In this document: positions 18,395 to 26,954 of the stretch, piece after piece
Layout: each line of letters starts with the position of its first letter
Position numbering within the stretch: position 1 is the stretch's first letter
From: DATGLG01 sp035294245
Lineage (GTDB): Bacteria > Pseudomonadota > Alphaproteobacteria > JACZXZ01
Length of the DNA: 64,000 nt
Reading direction: 5' to 3'
NCBI GenBank assembly: GCA_035294245.1
Contig: DATGLG010000025.1
Span: forward strand, 62,001 to 126,000
Notes under the pieces: generated by a model
Told to the model about the DNA's origin: nothing
What the model saw: the letters and a program-made list of their open reading frames with translations, nothing else
Database searches by the model: none
Position numbers and translations under genes: made by a program

Positions 18395-19162
18395 TCAGAG
18401 CGACGAGTGAAGATGGCCGCCGTCGACGGCGATGGTGGCGCCGGTCATGTAGGCGGAGGCGTCGGAGGCCAGCAGCAGGAGCGCGCCATCGAGATCGGCG
18501 GGCTTGCCCAGCCGCCGCTGGGGTATGCGCTTGATCATGGCCTGTCCCGCCGGGCTCGCGAAGAATTCGCGGTTGATATCCGTCTCGATATAGCCGGGCG
18601 CGATGGCGTTGACGCGAATCCGATGCCGCGCCAGCTCCAGCGCCATGGCGCGGGTGAGTTGAACGAGCGCGGCCTTGGAGGCGGCATAGGGGGCGATCTG
18701 CCCGGCCACCCGGAAGGCGGTGATGGAGGCGATATTGACAATGCTGCCCCCATGGCCCAGCCGCACCATATGCCTGGCGACCTCCTGGGCGGTGAGCCAG
18801 GCGCCGCGCAGATTAACGTCCATGACACGGTCCCAATCCGCCGCCTCGACCTCAAGCACCGGCTTGCTGATCGCGATGCCGGCATTGTTCACGAGAATGG
18901 CGATGGGGCCGAGCTCGGTCTCCGCGGCGGCGATCGCCTCGCGGATGCTCGCACCGCTTGAAACGTCGAGCGCGACGGGAATGGCGCGGCCGTCGAAGCT
19001 CTCGATCTCGCGGCAGGCCTCCGCAAGCAGCTCGGCGCGACGGGCCATCAGCGCCACCTTGGCGCCAGCGCGCGCCAGCGTGCGCGCGAAATGGCGGCCG
19101 AGGCCGCTCGATGCGCCGGTGACGATGGCGGTCTTGCCATCGAGACTGAACGGATTCTCCAC
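18395..19162 (-). CDS. lvaD: SDR family oxidoreductase, LvaD-like
   Basis: A 255-residue classical short-chain dehydrogenase with TGASSGLG (15-22) for the dinucleotide, NNAG (92-95), and the catalytic S146, Y159, K163. In the lva pathway this step reduces the 4-keto group of levulinyl-CoA to 4-hydroxyvaleryl-CoA with NAD(P)H. The gene lies 39 bp upstream of the dehydrogenase and 22 bp downstream of the acyl-CoA synthetase, all on the minus strand. The fold and catalytic residues are certain; the substrate is inferred from context. Confidence 0.8.
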   Translation of the reverse strand: MENPFSLDGKTAIVTGASSGLGRHFARTLARAGAKVALMARRAELLAEACREIESFDGRAIPVALDVSSGASIREAIAAAETELGPIAILVNNAGIAISKPVLEVEAADWDRVMDVNLRGAWLTAQEVARHMVRLGHGGSIVNIASITAFRVAGQIAPYAASKAALVQLTRAMALELARHRIRVNAIAPGYIETDINREFFASPAGQAMIKRIPQRRLGKPADLDGALLLLASDASAYMTGATIAVDGGHLHSSL

Positions 19163-19184
19163 GCGTCCCCCTTTGCCGGCGCCC

Positions 19185-20840
19185 TCAGGTTGCCTTGGCT
19201 TTCTCGCGCAGCACGAATTTCTGGATCTTGCCGGTCGAGGTCTTCGGCAGCGGGCCGAAGATCACGTGCTTGGGCGCCTTGAAATGCGCCATGTTCTCGC
19301 GACAATAGGCGATGATCTCCGCCGCAGTCACCGCTCCCGCCGCGGGCTTCAGCGTGACGAAGGCGCAGGGCACCTCGCCCCAGGTCGGATCGGGGCGGGC
19401 GACGACGGCGGCCTCCATCACCATGGGATGCTTGTACAGCACCTCCTCGATCTCCAGGGAGGAGATGTTCTCGCCGCCGGAGATGATGATGTCCTTCGAG
19501 CGGTCCTTGATCTCCGCATAGCCATCGGGATGGCACACGGCAAGGTCGCCCGTGTGGAACCAGCCGCCGCGAAAGGCTTCCGCCGTCGCGCCCGGATTCT
19601 TGAGATAGCCCTTCATCAAGGTGTTTCCGCGCAGCATGAGCTCGCCGATCGTGGCTCCGTCCGCCGGCACCGGCTCCATGCTGTCGGGTGTCGCCACCAT
19701 GGTGTCCGCGAGAGTCGTCATGGGGACGCCTTGGCGCGCCATGAAGCCGGCGCGCTCCTCCAGGGGGAGCGCCGCCCAGCCTTCCTGCCAGGCGCATAGG
19801 GTCGCCGGCCCATAGCTCTCGGTCAGGCCGTAGAGATGCGTGACGCGGAAGCCCATGCGCTCCATGGCGGCGATGACCGCACTCGGCGGCGCCGCCCCGC
19901 CGGTCGCCACCTCGACGGTGTGGTCAAACCGCCGCTTCACGGACTCGGGCGCGTGCACCAGCATGTTGAGCACGATGGGCGCACCGCAGAGATGGGTGAC
20001 GCGCTCCTCGGCGATGAGCGGAAAGATGAGCGCCGGATCGACACGGCGCAGGCAGACATGGGTCCCGGCCACCGCCGTCACCGCCCAGGTATAGGTCCAG
20101 CCGTTGCAGTGGAACATCGGCAGCGTCCAGAGATAGACGCTGCGCGGATCGAGGCCGAACTCGATGGCGTTCCCGAGAGCGTTCAGGAAGGCGCCGCGGT
20201 GATGATAGACGACCCCTTTCGGATTGCCCGTGGTCCCCGACGTGTAATTGAGGGTGATCGCCTGCCATTCGTCGCCGGGCCAGGCCCAGGCGTAAGCGGG
20301 ATCGCCCTCCTCGAGAAAGGCCTCGTAATCCTTCTCCCCCAGCAGCACCCCGCCCTCGCAGAGCGGATCGTCGATGTCGATGACGAGAGGGGGATGTGGC
20401 AAGCGCGCGAGCGCCGGGCCGATCACCGGCGAGAACTCCCGATCGGCAATCAGAACCTTGGCCTCGCCGTGCTGAAGAATGAAGGCGATGCTGGCGGCAT
20501 CGAGACGGTAGTTGAGGGCGTTCAGCACGGCGCCCGCCATCGGGACGCCGTAATGGGCCTCGAGAAGCGCCGGCACATTGGGCGCCATCACGGCGACGGT
20601 ATCGCCCGGCCCCACGCCCCGTCCGGCGAGGGCGCTCGCCAGGCGGCGGCAGCGCGCGAGAAAGGTGGCGTAGGTGTAGTGCCGGCTGCCATGGACGACG
20701 GCCGGCTTGTCAGGATGGACCGCGGCGGCGCGATCGAGAAAGCTGAGCGGCGTCAAGGCGGCGAAATTGGCCGGGTTGCGGCCGAGATCGCGCTCGAAGA
20801 GAGAGTTCGACTCGCTCACTTTCGCTGCCCCTCCGCCCAT
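19185..20840 (-). CDS. lvaE: Acyl-CoA synthetase (AMP-forming), LvaE-like
   Basis: A 551-residue ANL-superfamily ligase that activates a carboxylic acid with ATP and CoA. The P-loop-like A3 motif YTSGTTGNPKGV is at 199-210. The substrate region LPMFHCNGWTYTW follows, and the C-terminal catalytic Lys is in PKTSTGKIQKF. It is first in the operon and would charge levulinate or another 4-oxo/4-hydroxy acid. Start choice: ATG 20840 is used; a GTG at 20819 has a better ribosome-binding site (GAGGGG) and may be the true start. A frame extends further upstream to 20897 without family similarity. Confidence 0.83.
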   Translation of the reverse strand: MGGGAAKVSESNSLFERDLGRNPANFAALTPLSFLDRAAAVHPDKPAVVHGSRHYTYATFLARCRRLASALAGRGVGPGDTVAVMAPNVPALLEAHYGVPMAGAVLNALNYRLDAASIAFILQHGEAKVLIADREFSPVIGPALARLPHPPLVIDIDDPLCEGGVLLGEKDYEAFLEEGDPAYAWAWPGDEWQAITLNYTSGTTGNPKGVVYHHRGAFLNALGNAIEFGLDPRSVYLWTLPMFHCNGWTYTWAVTAVAGTHVCLRRVDPALIFPLIAEERVTHLCGAPIVLNMLVHAPESVKRRFDHTVEVATGGAAPPSAVIAAMERMGFRVTHLYGLTESYGPATLCAWQEGWAALPLEERAGFMARQGVPMTTLADTMVATPDSMEPVPADGATIGELMLRGNTLMKGYLKNPGATAEAFRGGWFHTGDLAVCHPDGYAEIKDRSKDIIISGGENISSLEIEEVLYKHPMVMEAAVVARPDPTWGEVPCAFVTLKPAAGAVTAAEIIAYCRENMAHFKAPKHVIFGPLPKTSTGKIQKFVLREKAKAT

Positions 20841-20943
20841 GAGGTCCGCCGCCCGCCTTCGATCCAATTCACGCTTTGGTAACCAATTTTGCTGCACCTT
20901 GACGATGGTTCAGCCTCTGTTCCGACGTCAAGCGCGGGATACC

Positions 20944-22320
20944 ATGCGCATAGCCGCCAAGGAACGCAACGGGGTCTCCACGACTCTGGCACGCGTCATC
21001 GTCTCCTGCGCCGATGGCGGGCAAATGCGCGCCCTGGCGGCGCGCCTGTCGGCCTGCGGCTACGTCACGCTCTCGGTGCCGCCTGGCGCGGCGGCGCTTC
21101 GCCTGGTCCGCGAGGCGCGACCGGACCTCGTCGTCGTCGGCGCCGAGGAGGACAGCGCCCGCGCGGTCGCTCTCGCCGAGGGCATCAAGCAGAGCACCGA
21201 GACGCGCCATATCCCCATTGCGGTGCTGGTACGGCAGGCGAGCCCGACCCTGAGGAGAGCCTGTCTCGCCGTTGGGATCGACGACGTGATCACCGGCGCC
21301 GTTCCGGATCCGGTGCTCACGGCGCGGCTGGCCCCTCTCTTCCGCCTCGCCACCATGACCGGCGAGCTCACGCGGCGGCGCGACACGCTGCGCGTGATGG
21401 GACTGGCGGGGAGCAGCGCCGGCAGCGTGACGCTCGACACCCGCCCCGCTTCGGTTCTCATAATGGCGAGCGGCGCCGCGCAAGGCGAAGGCCCGGCCAT
21501 CGGCCGAGCCCTCGCCGAGGATTGCGTGCTCTCCTACTCGCCCGATCCCTTCAGCGTGGCCGAGGCGCTCAACGGCAACCGTTTCGATGCCCTGGTGCTG
21601 CTCCCCGACAGCGATATCGAGCGCGCCCTCCACCTCTGCTCGCATATCCGCAACAATCCGCGGCTCTTCAACCTGCCCGTGCTCCTGGTCGCCGACCGGG
21701 CCAGCTTCGACGACCCGACCATACCCTATCGCCGCGGCGCCAGCCTGGTTCTGACGCGGCCTTTCGATGCGGCCGAGCTGCGCGACCAGGTGCAGAGCCT
21801 GGTGCGCCGCCAGCGCCTGCGCCAGGCCGTCCGCGATGCGCTCGCCGCCATGCTCGACGAGCGCACGCGCGATCCCGAGACCGGCCTCTACGCGCAGGCC
21901 TTTCTCGCCGCCCATCTCAGCCGCCTGGTCGCCGATGCGGGGCTGAGCCAGAAGCCGCTCTCCGTCGTGCTCCTGGAAATCCAGAACATCGCCTGGTTCG
22001 AGCGCCAATTCGGCCCGGCCGCGGGCGCCCGCGTGCTCGGGCAAGTCGCGCGCTGGCTGCAGGGCCTGGTGCGCATCGAGGACCTCGCCGCGCATGTGAA
22101 GGATGCCCGCTTCGCCATCGTGCTCCCCGATACGGGGGAGGACGACGCCCTCGTCGTCGCCAATCGCATCGCCGGCGTCCTCCTTCACACCAACTTCATG
22201 GTCGAGGACGCGCCCGATGCCGACGCCCTGCGCGTCTGGGTCGAAGCCGGCACGGCAATGGCGGAGCCGGGCGACACCGTCGATAGCCTCCTCGCCCGCG
22301 CGCATAGCCGCCTGCGCTAG
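20944..22320 (+). CDS. PleD/PopA-like protein with degenerate receiver and GGDEF domains
   Basis: A 458-residue cytoplasmic protein with the PleD layout: receiver 1 (about 15-135), receiver 2 (168-290) and GGDEF (300-458). The phosphoacceptor Asp is missing in both receivers (G66 in VVVGAEEDS; FDALVLLPD in the second). The active site GGDEF is replaced by KDARF (386-390), so cyclase activity is unlikely. The c-di-GMP inhibitory I-site RxxD is kept as RIED (377-380) at the canonical five-residue distance. This resembles Caulobacter PopA, a c-di-GMP effector. An alternative start is ATG 20905. It diverges from lvaE across about 100 bp. Confidence 0.75.
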   Translation: MRIAAKERNGVSTTLARVIVSCADGGQMRALAARLSACGYVTLSVPPGAAALRLVREARPDLVVVGAEEDSARAVALAEGIKQSTETRHIPIAVLVRQASPTLRRACLAVGIDDVITGAVPDPVLTARLAPLFRLATMTGELTRRRDTLRVMGLAGSSAGSVTLDTRPASVLIMASGAAQGEGPAIGRALAEDCVLSYSPDPFSVAEALNGNRFDALVLLPDSDIERALHLCSHIRNNPRLFNLPVLLVADRASFDDPTIPYRRGASLVLTRPFDAAELRDQVQSLVRRQRLRQAVRDALAAMLDERTRDPETGLYAQAFLAAHLSRLVADAGLSQKPLSVVLLEIQNIAWFERQFGPAAGARVLGQVARWLQGLVRIEDLAAHVKDARFAIVLPDTGEDDALVVANRIAGVLLHTNFMVEDAPDADALRVWVEAGTAMAEPGDTVDSLLARAHSRLR

Positions 22321-22376
22321 CGCCCGGCCGCGGATATCCCGCTCGCCTTCAAGGCCATGCGGCGATATGCTGGGCC

Positions 22377-23030
22377 ATGAACATCGACATTATTTCCGAC
22401 ACCATCTGTCCATGGTGCTTCATCGGCAAGCGCCGGCTTGAGCGGGCGCTGACGATCTCACCCCAGCCGGGCGCCCAAGTGCTGTGGCACCCCTTCCAGC
22501 TCAACCCCGACATGCCCGCGGAGGGGATGGAGCGTCGCGAATATCTGCGCCTCAAATTCGGCGACGAGCATGGCGCCACGACCTATGACGCCATCCGCGA
22601 TGCGGGAGCCGACGAGGGCATCGAGTTCAACTTCGGCGGCATTCGGCGCACGCCGAACACGCTGCAATCCCATCGCATGGTGCGCTACGCGGGCCTGTTC
22701 GGGCTCCAGCATCAAGTCGTCGAGGCGCTGTTCCAGGCCTATTTCGTGGATGGGCAGGATGTGAGCGACCGGCTGACGCTTCTCGACCTCGGCGCCGGCG
22801 CCGGGCTCGAGCGCGGCCCCCTCGCCGATTACCTGGAGAGCGACGAGGGAACGGCCGAGGTCAACGCCGAGGACCGCATGGCGCGCCAGATCGGGGTTCA
22901 GGGCGTGCCCTGCTTCATCTTCGAGCGCAAATACGTCGTCTCCGGCGCACAAGCGCCCGAGATCTTCCTCAAGGTCTTCGACCTGGTCGCGAAAGACGCC
23001 GGCGCTGCGCCATCCGAGCCCGAGGTGTAA
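22377..23030 (+). CDS. DsbA-family (FrnE-like) thiol oxidoreductase
   Basis: A 217-residue thioredoxin-fold protein with the redox motif CPWC (C11-C14) right after the first strand and no signal peptide, hence probably cytoplasmic. FrnE-type proteins have an all-helical insertion and the cis-Pro loop, here GVQGVPCFIF near 176-185. They act as disulfide oxidoreductases or isomerases, sometimes linked to polyketide or stress metabolism. The physiological substrate is unknown. It is followed tail-to-tail by mfd with 9 bp between stops. Confidence 0.85.
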   Translation: MNIDIISDTICPWCFIGKRRLERALTISPQPGAQVLWHPFQLNPDMPAEGMERREYLRLKFGDEHGATTYDAIRDAGADEGIEFNFGGIRRTPNTLQSHRMVRYAGLFGLQHQVVEALFQAYFVDGQDVSDRLTLLDLGAGAGLERGPLADYLESDEGTAEVNAEDRMARQIGVQGVPCFIFERKYVVSGAQAPEIFLKVFDLVAKDAGAAPSEPEV

Positions 23031-23039
23031 GACCGTCGC

Positions 23040-26000
23040 TTACGCGGCGCGCTCGACGGCACCCGCCGCGATGCGCGCGATCTTGCGCAGGATCTGCTGC
23101 AGGCCCGTGGCCCGGGCATTGGCGTCGTCCCACGGCCGCCGCACCACGAGCTTCTGATCGGGGCGCAGGCTGATCGTCTTGGCTTGGCTCGTCATGAACT
23201 CGACGAGACCGTGGGGATTGGCGAACTGGTTGTGGCGGAAGGATAGGACGGCGCCCTTGGGCCCGGCATCCACCTTCTCGACCCCGGCGTCGAGGCAAAG
23301 GCGCTTGATCGCCACCACCTTGAGCAGGTTCTCCACCTCGGCCGGCAGCGGCCCGAAGCGGTCGACCAGCTCGGCGGCGAAGCCGTCGATCTCCTTCTGA
23401 TCGACCAGGGTCGATATGCGCCGATAGAGGCCGAGGCGGACGCCAAGATCGGCGACATAGCTCTCGGGGATGAGCACCGGCGTGCCGATATTGATCTGCG
23501 GGGTCCAATCGGGCTGGCCCGCGGCCCCGGCCTCGCCCTTTGCTGCGGCCACCGCCTCCTCGAGCATCTGCTGATAGAGCTCGATGCCGACCTCGCGCAC
23601 ATGGCCGGATTGCTCCTCGCCGAGGAGGTTCCCGGCGCCGCGGATATCCATGTCGTGGCTGGCCAAGGTGAAGCCCGCGCCCAACGTATCGAGGGTCTGC
23701 ATCACGTTGAGCCGTTTCGTCGCCGCCTCCGTCAGTGCCTTCCCGGGCGGCAAGGTGAGATAGGCATAGGCGCGCAGCTTGGAGCGGCCGACGCGGCCGC
23801 GCAGCTGATAGAGCTGCGCCAGGCCGAACATATCGGCGCGATGGATGATCATGGTGTTGACGGAGGGGATGTCCAGGCCCGATTCGACGATGTTGGTCGA
23901 CAGCAGCAAGTCGTATTTGCCGTCGTAGAAGGCGGACATCACGTCTTCGAGCTCGGCGGCACCCATGCGGCCATGGGCCTCGGCGATCTTGATCTCCGGC
24001 ACCAGCTCGGCAAGCCGCTCGCGAACCTTGGGGAGATCCTCGATGCGCGGGCAGACGTAATAGCTCTGCCCCCCGCGGAAATGCTCGCGCAGGATGGCCT
24101 CTCGGATGATGACGGGATCGTAAGGCAGCACGAAGGTGCGCACCGCGAGCCGATCGATGGGCGGCGTGGCGATCAGGCTCATGTCTCGCACGCCCGAGAG
24201 CGCGAGCTGCAACGTGCGCGGGATCGGCGTCGCCGTCAGCGTCAATACATGCACGTTGCTCTTGAGCTGCTTGAGCCGCTCCTTCTGCTTGACGCCGAAA
24301 TGCTGCTCCTCATCGACGATCAGCAGGCCGAGGCGCTTGAACGAGATCGATTTCGCGAGGAGGGTGTGGGTGCCGACGACGATATCGACCGTGCCGTCGG
24401 CCAACCCCGCCTTCACCTGAGCCGCCTCCTTGGCCGAGGCGAGGCGGGAAAGCTGGCCGATGCGGACGGGGAAGCCGGCGAAGCGGCTCTTGAGCGTGCG
24501 GAAATGCTGCCGGGCGAGCAGCGTCGTCGGGACCACGATCGCGACCTGGAGCCCCGCCATCACGGCGAGGAAGGCGGCGCGCAGCGCCACCTCGGTCTTG
24601 CCGAAGCCGACATCGCCGCAGACGAGGCGATCCATCGGCCGCCCCGAGCCGAGATCGCGGATGGTCTCCTCGATCGCCGTGTTCTGATCTTCCGTCTCCG
24701 GATAGGGAAAACGAGCGCAGAACTCCCCGTAACTCCCCTCGTCATGGGCGGCGATCACGTCGCCGGGCCGGAGCTGGCGCTCCGCCGCCACCTTGATGAG
24801 AGTGTCGGCGATTTCCTGGATGCGCTTCTTGACGCGGGCCTTGCGCGCCTGCCATGCGGCGCCGCCGAGGCGGTCGAGCTGCGCGCCCGCCTCTTCGGAG
24901 CCATAGCGGGACAGCATCTCGATGTTCTCGACCGGAACGAAGAGCTTGTCGCCGCCGTCATAGCGCACGCGCAGGCAATCATGGGGCGCGCCGGCAACCT
25001 CGATCGTCTCCAGCCCCTCGTAGCGCCCGATGCCGTGCTCGACATGGACGACGAGATCGCCGGGCGACAGCGTCGAGACCTCCGAGATGAAGTTCTCGCT
25101 GCGGGAGCGCTTGCGCGCCGGCCGCACCAGCCGGTCGCCCAGGATATCCTGCTCGGTGATGACTGCGAGACCGTCGCGCACGAAACCGTGCTCGAGGCCC
25201 AGCACGGCCAGGGTCACTTGGTCCGGCGGCTGCGCTGCAACCTCGGCCCAATGCTCGACAGGCGCCCCCTGCAAGCGGCCCCGCTCGCGCAGCAGCACCC
25301 CGAGCCGGTCGCGCGCGCCGGGGCTGTAGCTCGCCACGACCACCCGGCGGCCCTGCGCCTGCTCCGCGGCAATGTGCTCGCGCACGACATCGAAGAGATT
25401 GGCGTCGGGATTTGCCCGCGCATCGGCGAAATCGCGGCCCTGCTTTCCCCCGGCATCGACGCGGATGCCGTCGCCACCGGCGCCCTCGGGCGACCGGAAC
25501 GGCGTGAAATAGCCTGTGGCGCGCCCGGCGAGGAGGCCGTCGAGTGCCGGCCGGTCAAGGAAGAAGCGATCCGGGGGGATCGGCTTGTAGAGTGTCTGCG
25601 GATCGGATTCGCTCAGGCTGCGCCGCGCCTCGTAGAATTCGGCGATGGTCTCGAGCCGCGTTGCGATCACCTCGTCCGCCTGGTAATCGAAGGTGATCGC
25701 CGCCTCCGGCATATAGTCGGGCAAGCTTTCCAGGCGCTCGTAGAAGAGCGGCAGCCAATGCTCCATCCCGATATGCGGCCGTCCGGCGCTGATCGCGCCG
25801 TAGAGCGGATCCGCGTCCGTCACCGCCCCGAAGAGCTCGCGATAGCCCATGCGGAAGCGTTGCACCGAGGCGTCGTCAAGCAGCACTTCGCTCATGGCCT
25901 TGAGCTCGAGCCGCTCGGCGGCGCCCGTGGTGCGCTGGGTCAGCGGGTCGAAGCCGCGAATGCGCTCCACCTCGTCGCCGAAGAGATCGAGACGCATCGG

Positions 26001-26540
26001 CTCGGCGGTGCCCGGCGGGAAGATATCGACGATGCCGCCGCGCACCGCGTATTCGCCGGGCTCGCGCACGGTCTCCGCGCGCCGATAGCCGTTGCGCGCC
26101 ACGAGGCGGCCGAAGGCCTCCCGCGAAAAGGCGCCGCCGGCTTTCACCTCGAAGATGGCGTCCCGGAACACCTCCCGCGGCGGCACCTTTTGGAGCAGCG
26201 CGCTCACCGTGGTGACCACCACCCGCCCGATTCCCGGCCGCGGCGCGCGCGCCAGCCGGGTCAGGGTGTCGATGCGCTGGCTCACCACCGGGCCGGCTGG
26301 TGAGACCCGGTCATAGGGCAGGCAATCCCAGGCGGGCAGCAGCAGCACCTCGAGGCCCGGCGCAAAGAAGGCCAGCGCCTCCGCCATCCGGCTCATCCGC
26401 GCGTCGTCCCGCGCGATGTGGAGGAAGCCGCGCTTATCGCCGCCTTGCGCCAGTTCCGCGAGCAGCAGCGCATCCATGCCCTCGGGGGCGCCCGCAATCG
26501 TGAGGCGGCCAGGGTATGTCAAGATTTCTGGATGAGACAT
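23040..26540 (-). CDS. mfd: Transcription-repair coupling factor
   Basis: A 1166-residue ATP-dependent translocase that removes RNA polymerase stalled at DNA lesions and recruits UvrA. The UvrB-homology region is at the N-terminus. The RNA-polymerase-interacting domain follows (about 480-550; LVHVEHGIGRYEGL). The RecG-like helicase has Walker A GDVGFGKTEVALR near residue 640 and DEEQ in VDEEQHFGV. The TRCF domain is C-terminal. Full length for the family. The start ATG at 26540 has no obvious ribosome-binding site and lies 7 bp after sdhE, so translational coupling is probable. Confidence 0.96.
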   Translation of the reverse strand: MSHPEILTYPGRLTIAGAPEGMDALLLAELAQGGDKRGFLHIARDDARMSRMAEALAFFAPGLEVLLLPAWDCLPYDRVSPAGPVVSQRIDTLTRLARAPRPGIGRVVVTTVSALLQKVPPREVFRDAIFEVKAGGAFSREAFGRLVARNGYRRAETVREPGEYAVRGGIVDIFPPGTAEPMRLDLFGDEVERIRGFDPLTQRTTGAAERLELKAMSEVLLDDASVQRFRMGYRELFGAVTDADPLYGAISAGRPHIGMEHWLPLFYERLESLPDYMPEAAITFDYQADEVIATRLETIAEFYEARRSLSESDPQTLYKPIPPDRFFLDRPALDGLLAGRATGYFTPFRSPEGAGGDGIRVDAGGKQGRDFADARANPDANLFDVVREHIAAEQAQGRRVVVASYSPGARDRLGVLLRERGRLQGAPVEHWAEVAAQPPDQVTLAVLGLEHGFVRDGLAVITEQDILGDRLVRPARKRSRSENFISEVSTLSPGDLVVHVEHGIGRYEGLETIEVAGAPHDCLRVRYDGGDKLFVPVENIEMLSRYGSEEAGAQLDRLGGAAWQARKARVKKRIQEIADTLIKVAAERQLRPGDVIAAHDEGSYGEFCARFPYPETEDQNTAIEETIRDLGSGRPMDRLVCGDVGFGKTEVALRAAFLAVMAGLQVAIVVPTTLLARQHFRTLKSRFAGFPVRIGQLSRLASAKEAAQVKAGLADGTVDIVVGTHTLLAKSISFKRLGLLIVDEEQHFGVKQKERLKQLKSNVHVLTLTATPIPRTLQLALSGVRDMSLIATPPIDRLAVRTFVLPYDPVIIREAILREHFRGGQSYYVCPRIEDLPKVRERLAELVPEIKIAEAHGRMGAAELEDVMSAFYDGKYDLLLSTNIVESGLDIPSVNTMIIHRADMFGLAQLYQLRGRVGRSKLRAYAYLTLPPGKALTEAATKRLNVMQTLDTLGAGFTLASHDMDIRGAGNLLGEEQSGHVREVGIELYQQMLEEAVAAAKGEAGAAGQPDWTPQINIGTPVLIPESYVADLGVRLGLYRRISTLVDQKEIDGFAAELVDRFGPLPAEVENLLKVVAIKRLCLDAGVEKVDAGPKGAVLSFRHNQFANPHGLVEFMTSQAKTISLRPDQKLVVRRPWDDANARATGLQQILRKIARIAAGAVERAA

Positions 26541-26547
26541 CAGTATA

Positions 26548-26811
26548 TTATGCAGTAATTTTAAAGTTCCTGATCATATCGAGGACATCCGTTTCGAACC
26601 CCGCGGGAACGGGCTCGTGGCCCATGACCCAAGCAAAAAGCTCGGGATCGCCCACGGCGAGGATGGCTTCGAAGCGATCGAGCTGGTCGGCGCTCAGGCC
26701 GGCCAGATGGCGATCGGCGAAATGGCCGAGCAGGAGGTCCATCTCGCGAAGGCCCCGATGCCAGGCGCGAAAGGCGAGGCGCTTGCGCCGGATGTCTAGC
26801 GGATCGCTCAT
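26548..26811 (-). CDS. sdhE: FAD assembly factor SdhE
   Basis: An 87-residue helical protein that promotes covalent flavinylation of succinate dehydrogenase subunit SdhA. It contains the RGxxE motif in AWHRGLREMD, followed by a LLGHFADRHL helix as in the family. The start is placed at 26811 (MSDPLDIRRKRL). The order sdhE-mfd with recG divergent is typical of Alphaproteobacteria and supports the call. The last codons and the 7-bp gap before mfd are unusually AT-rich. Confidence 0.93.
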   Translation of the reverse strand: MSDPLDIRRKRLAFRAWHRGLREMDLLLGHFADRHLAGLSADQLDRFEAILAVGDPELFAWVMGHEPVPAGFETDVLDMIRNFKITA

Positions 26812-26954
26812 TCCCCACGCCCGCAGCAATAATTTCCCCGCGATCGCGCGTTCCGGGATCATATGGAACGGCGGGATCGTCGGCGAGGAGTCCGGTAGGA
26901 TATAAGACCTCACCCCCGGGCCTGTCAGCAGCCAAGAGCACAAACGCCGCCACG

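Noticed and set aside
23601..26303. 900-codon open frame on the plus strand
   Set aside because: It is antisense to mfd throughout; its translation is Arg/Ala/Glu/His-rich without domains, a usual effect of GC-rich codon use.
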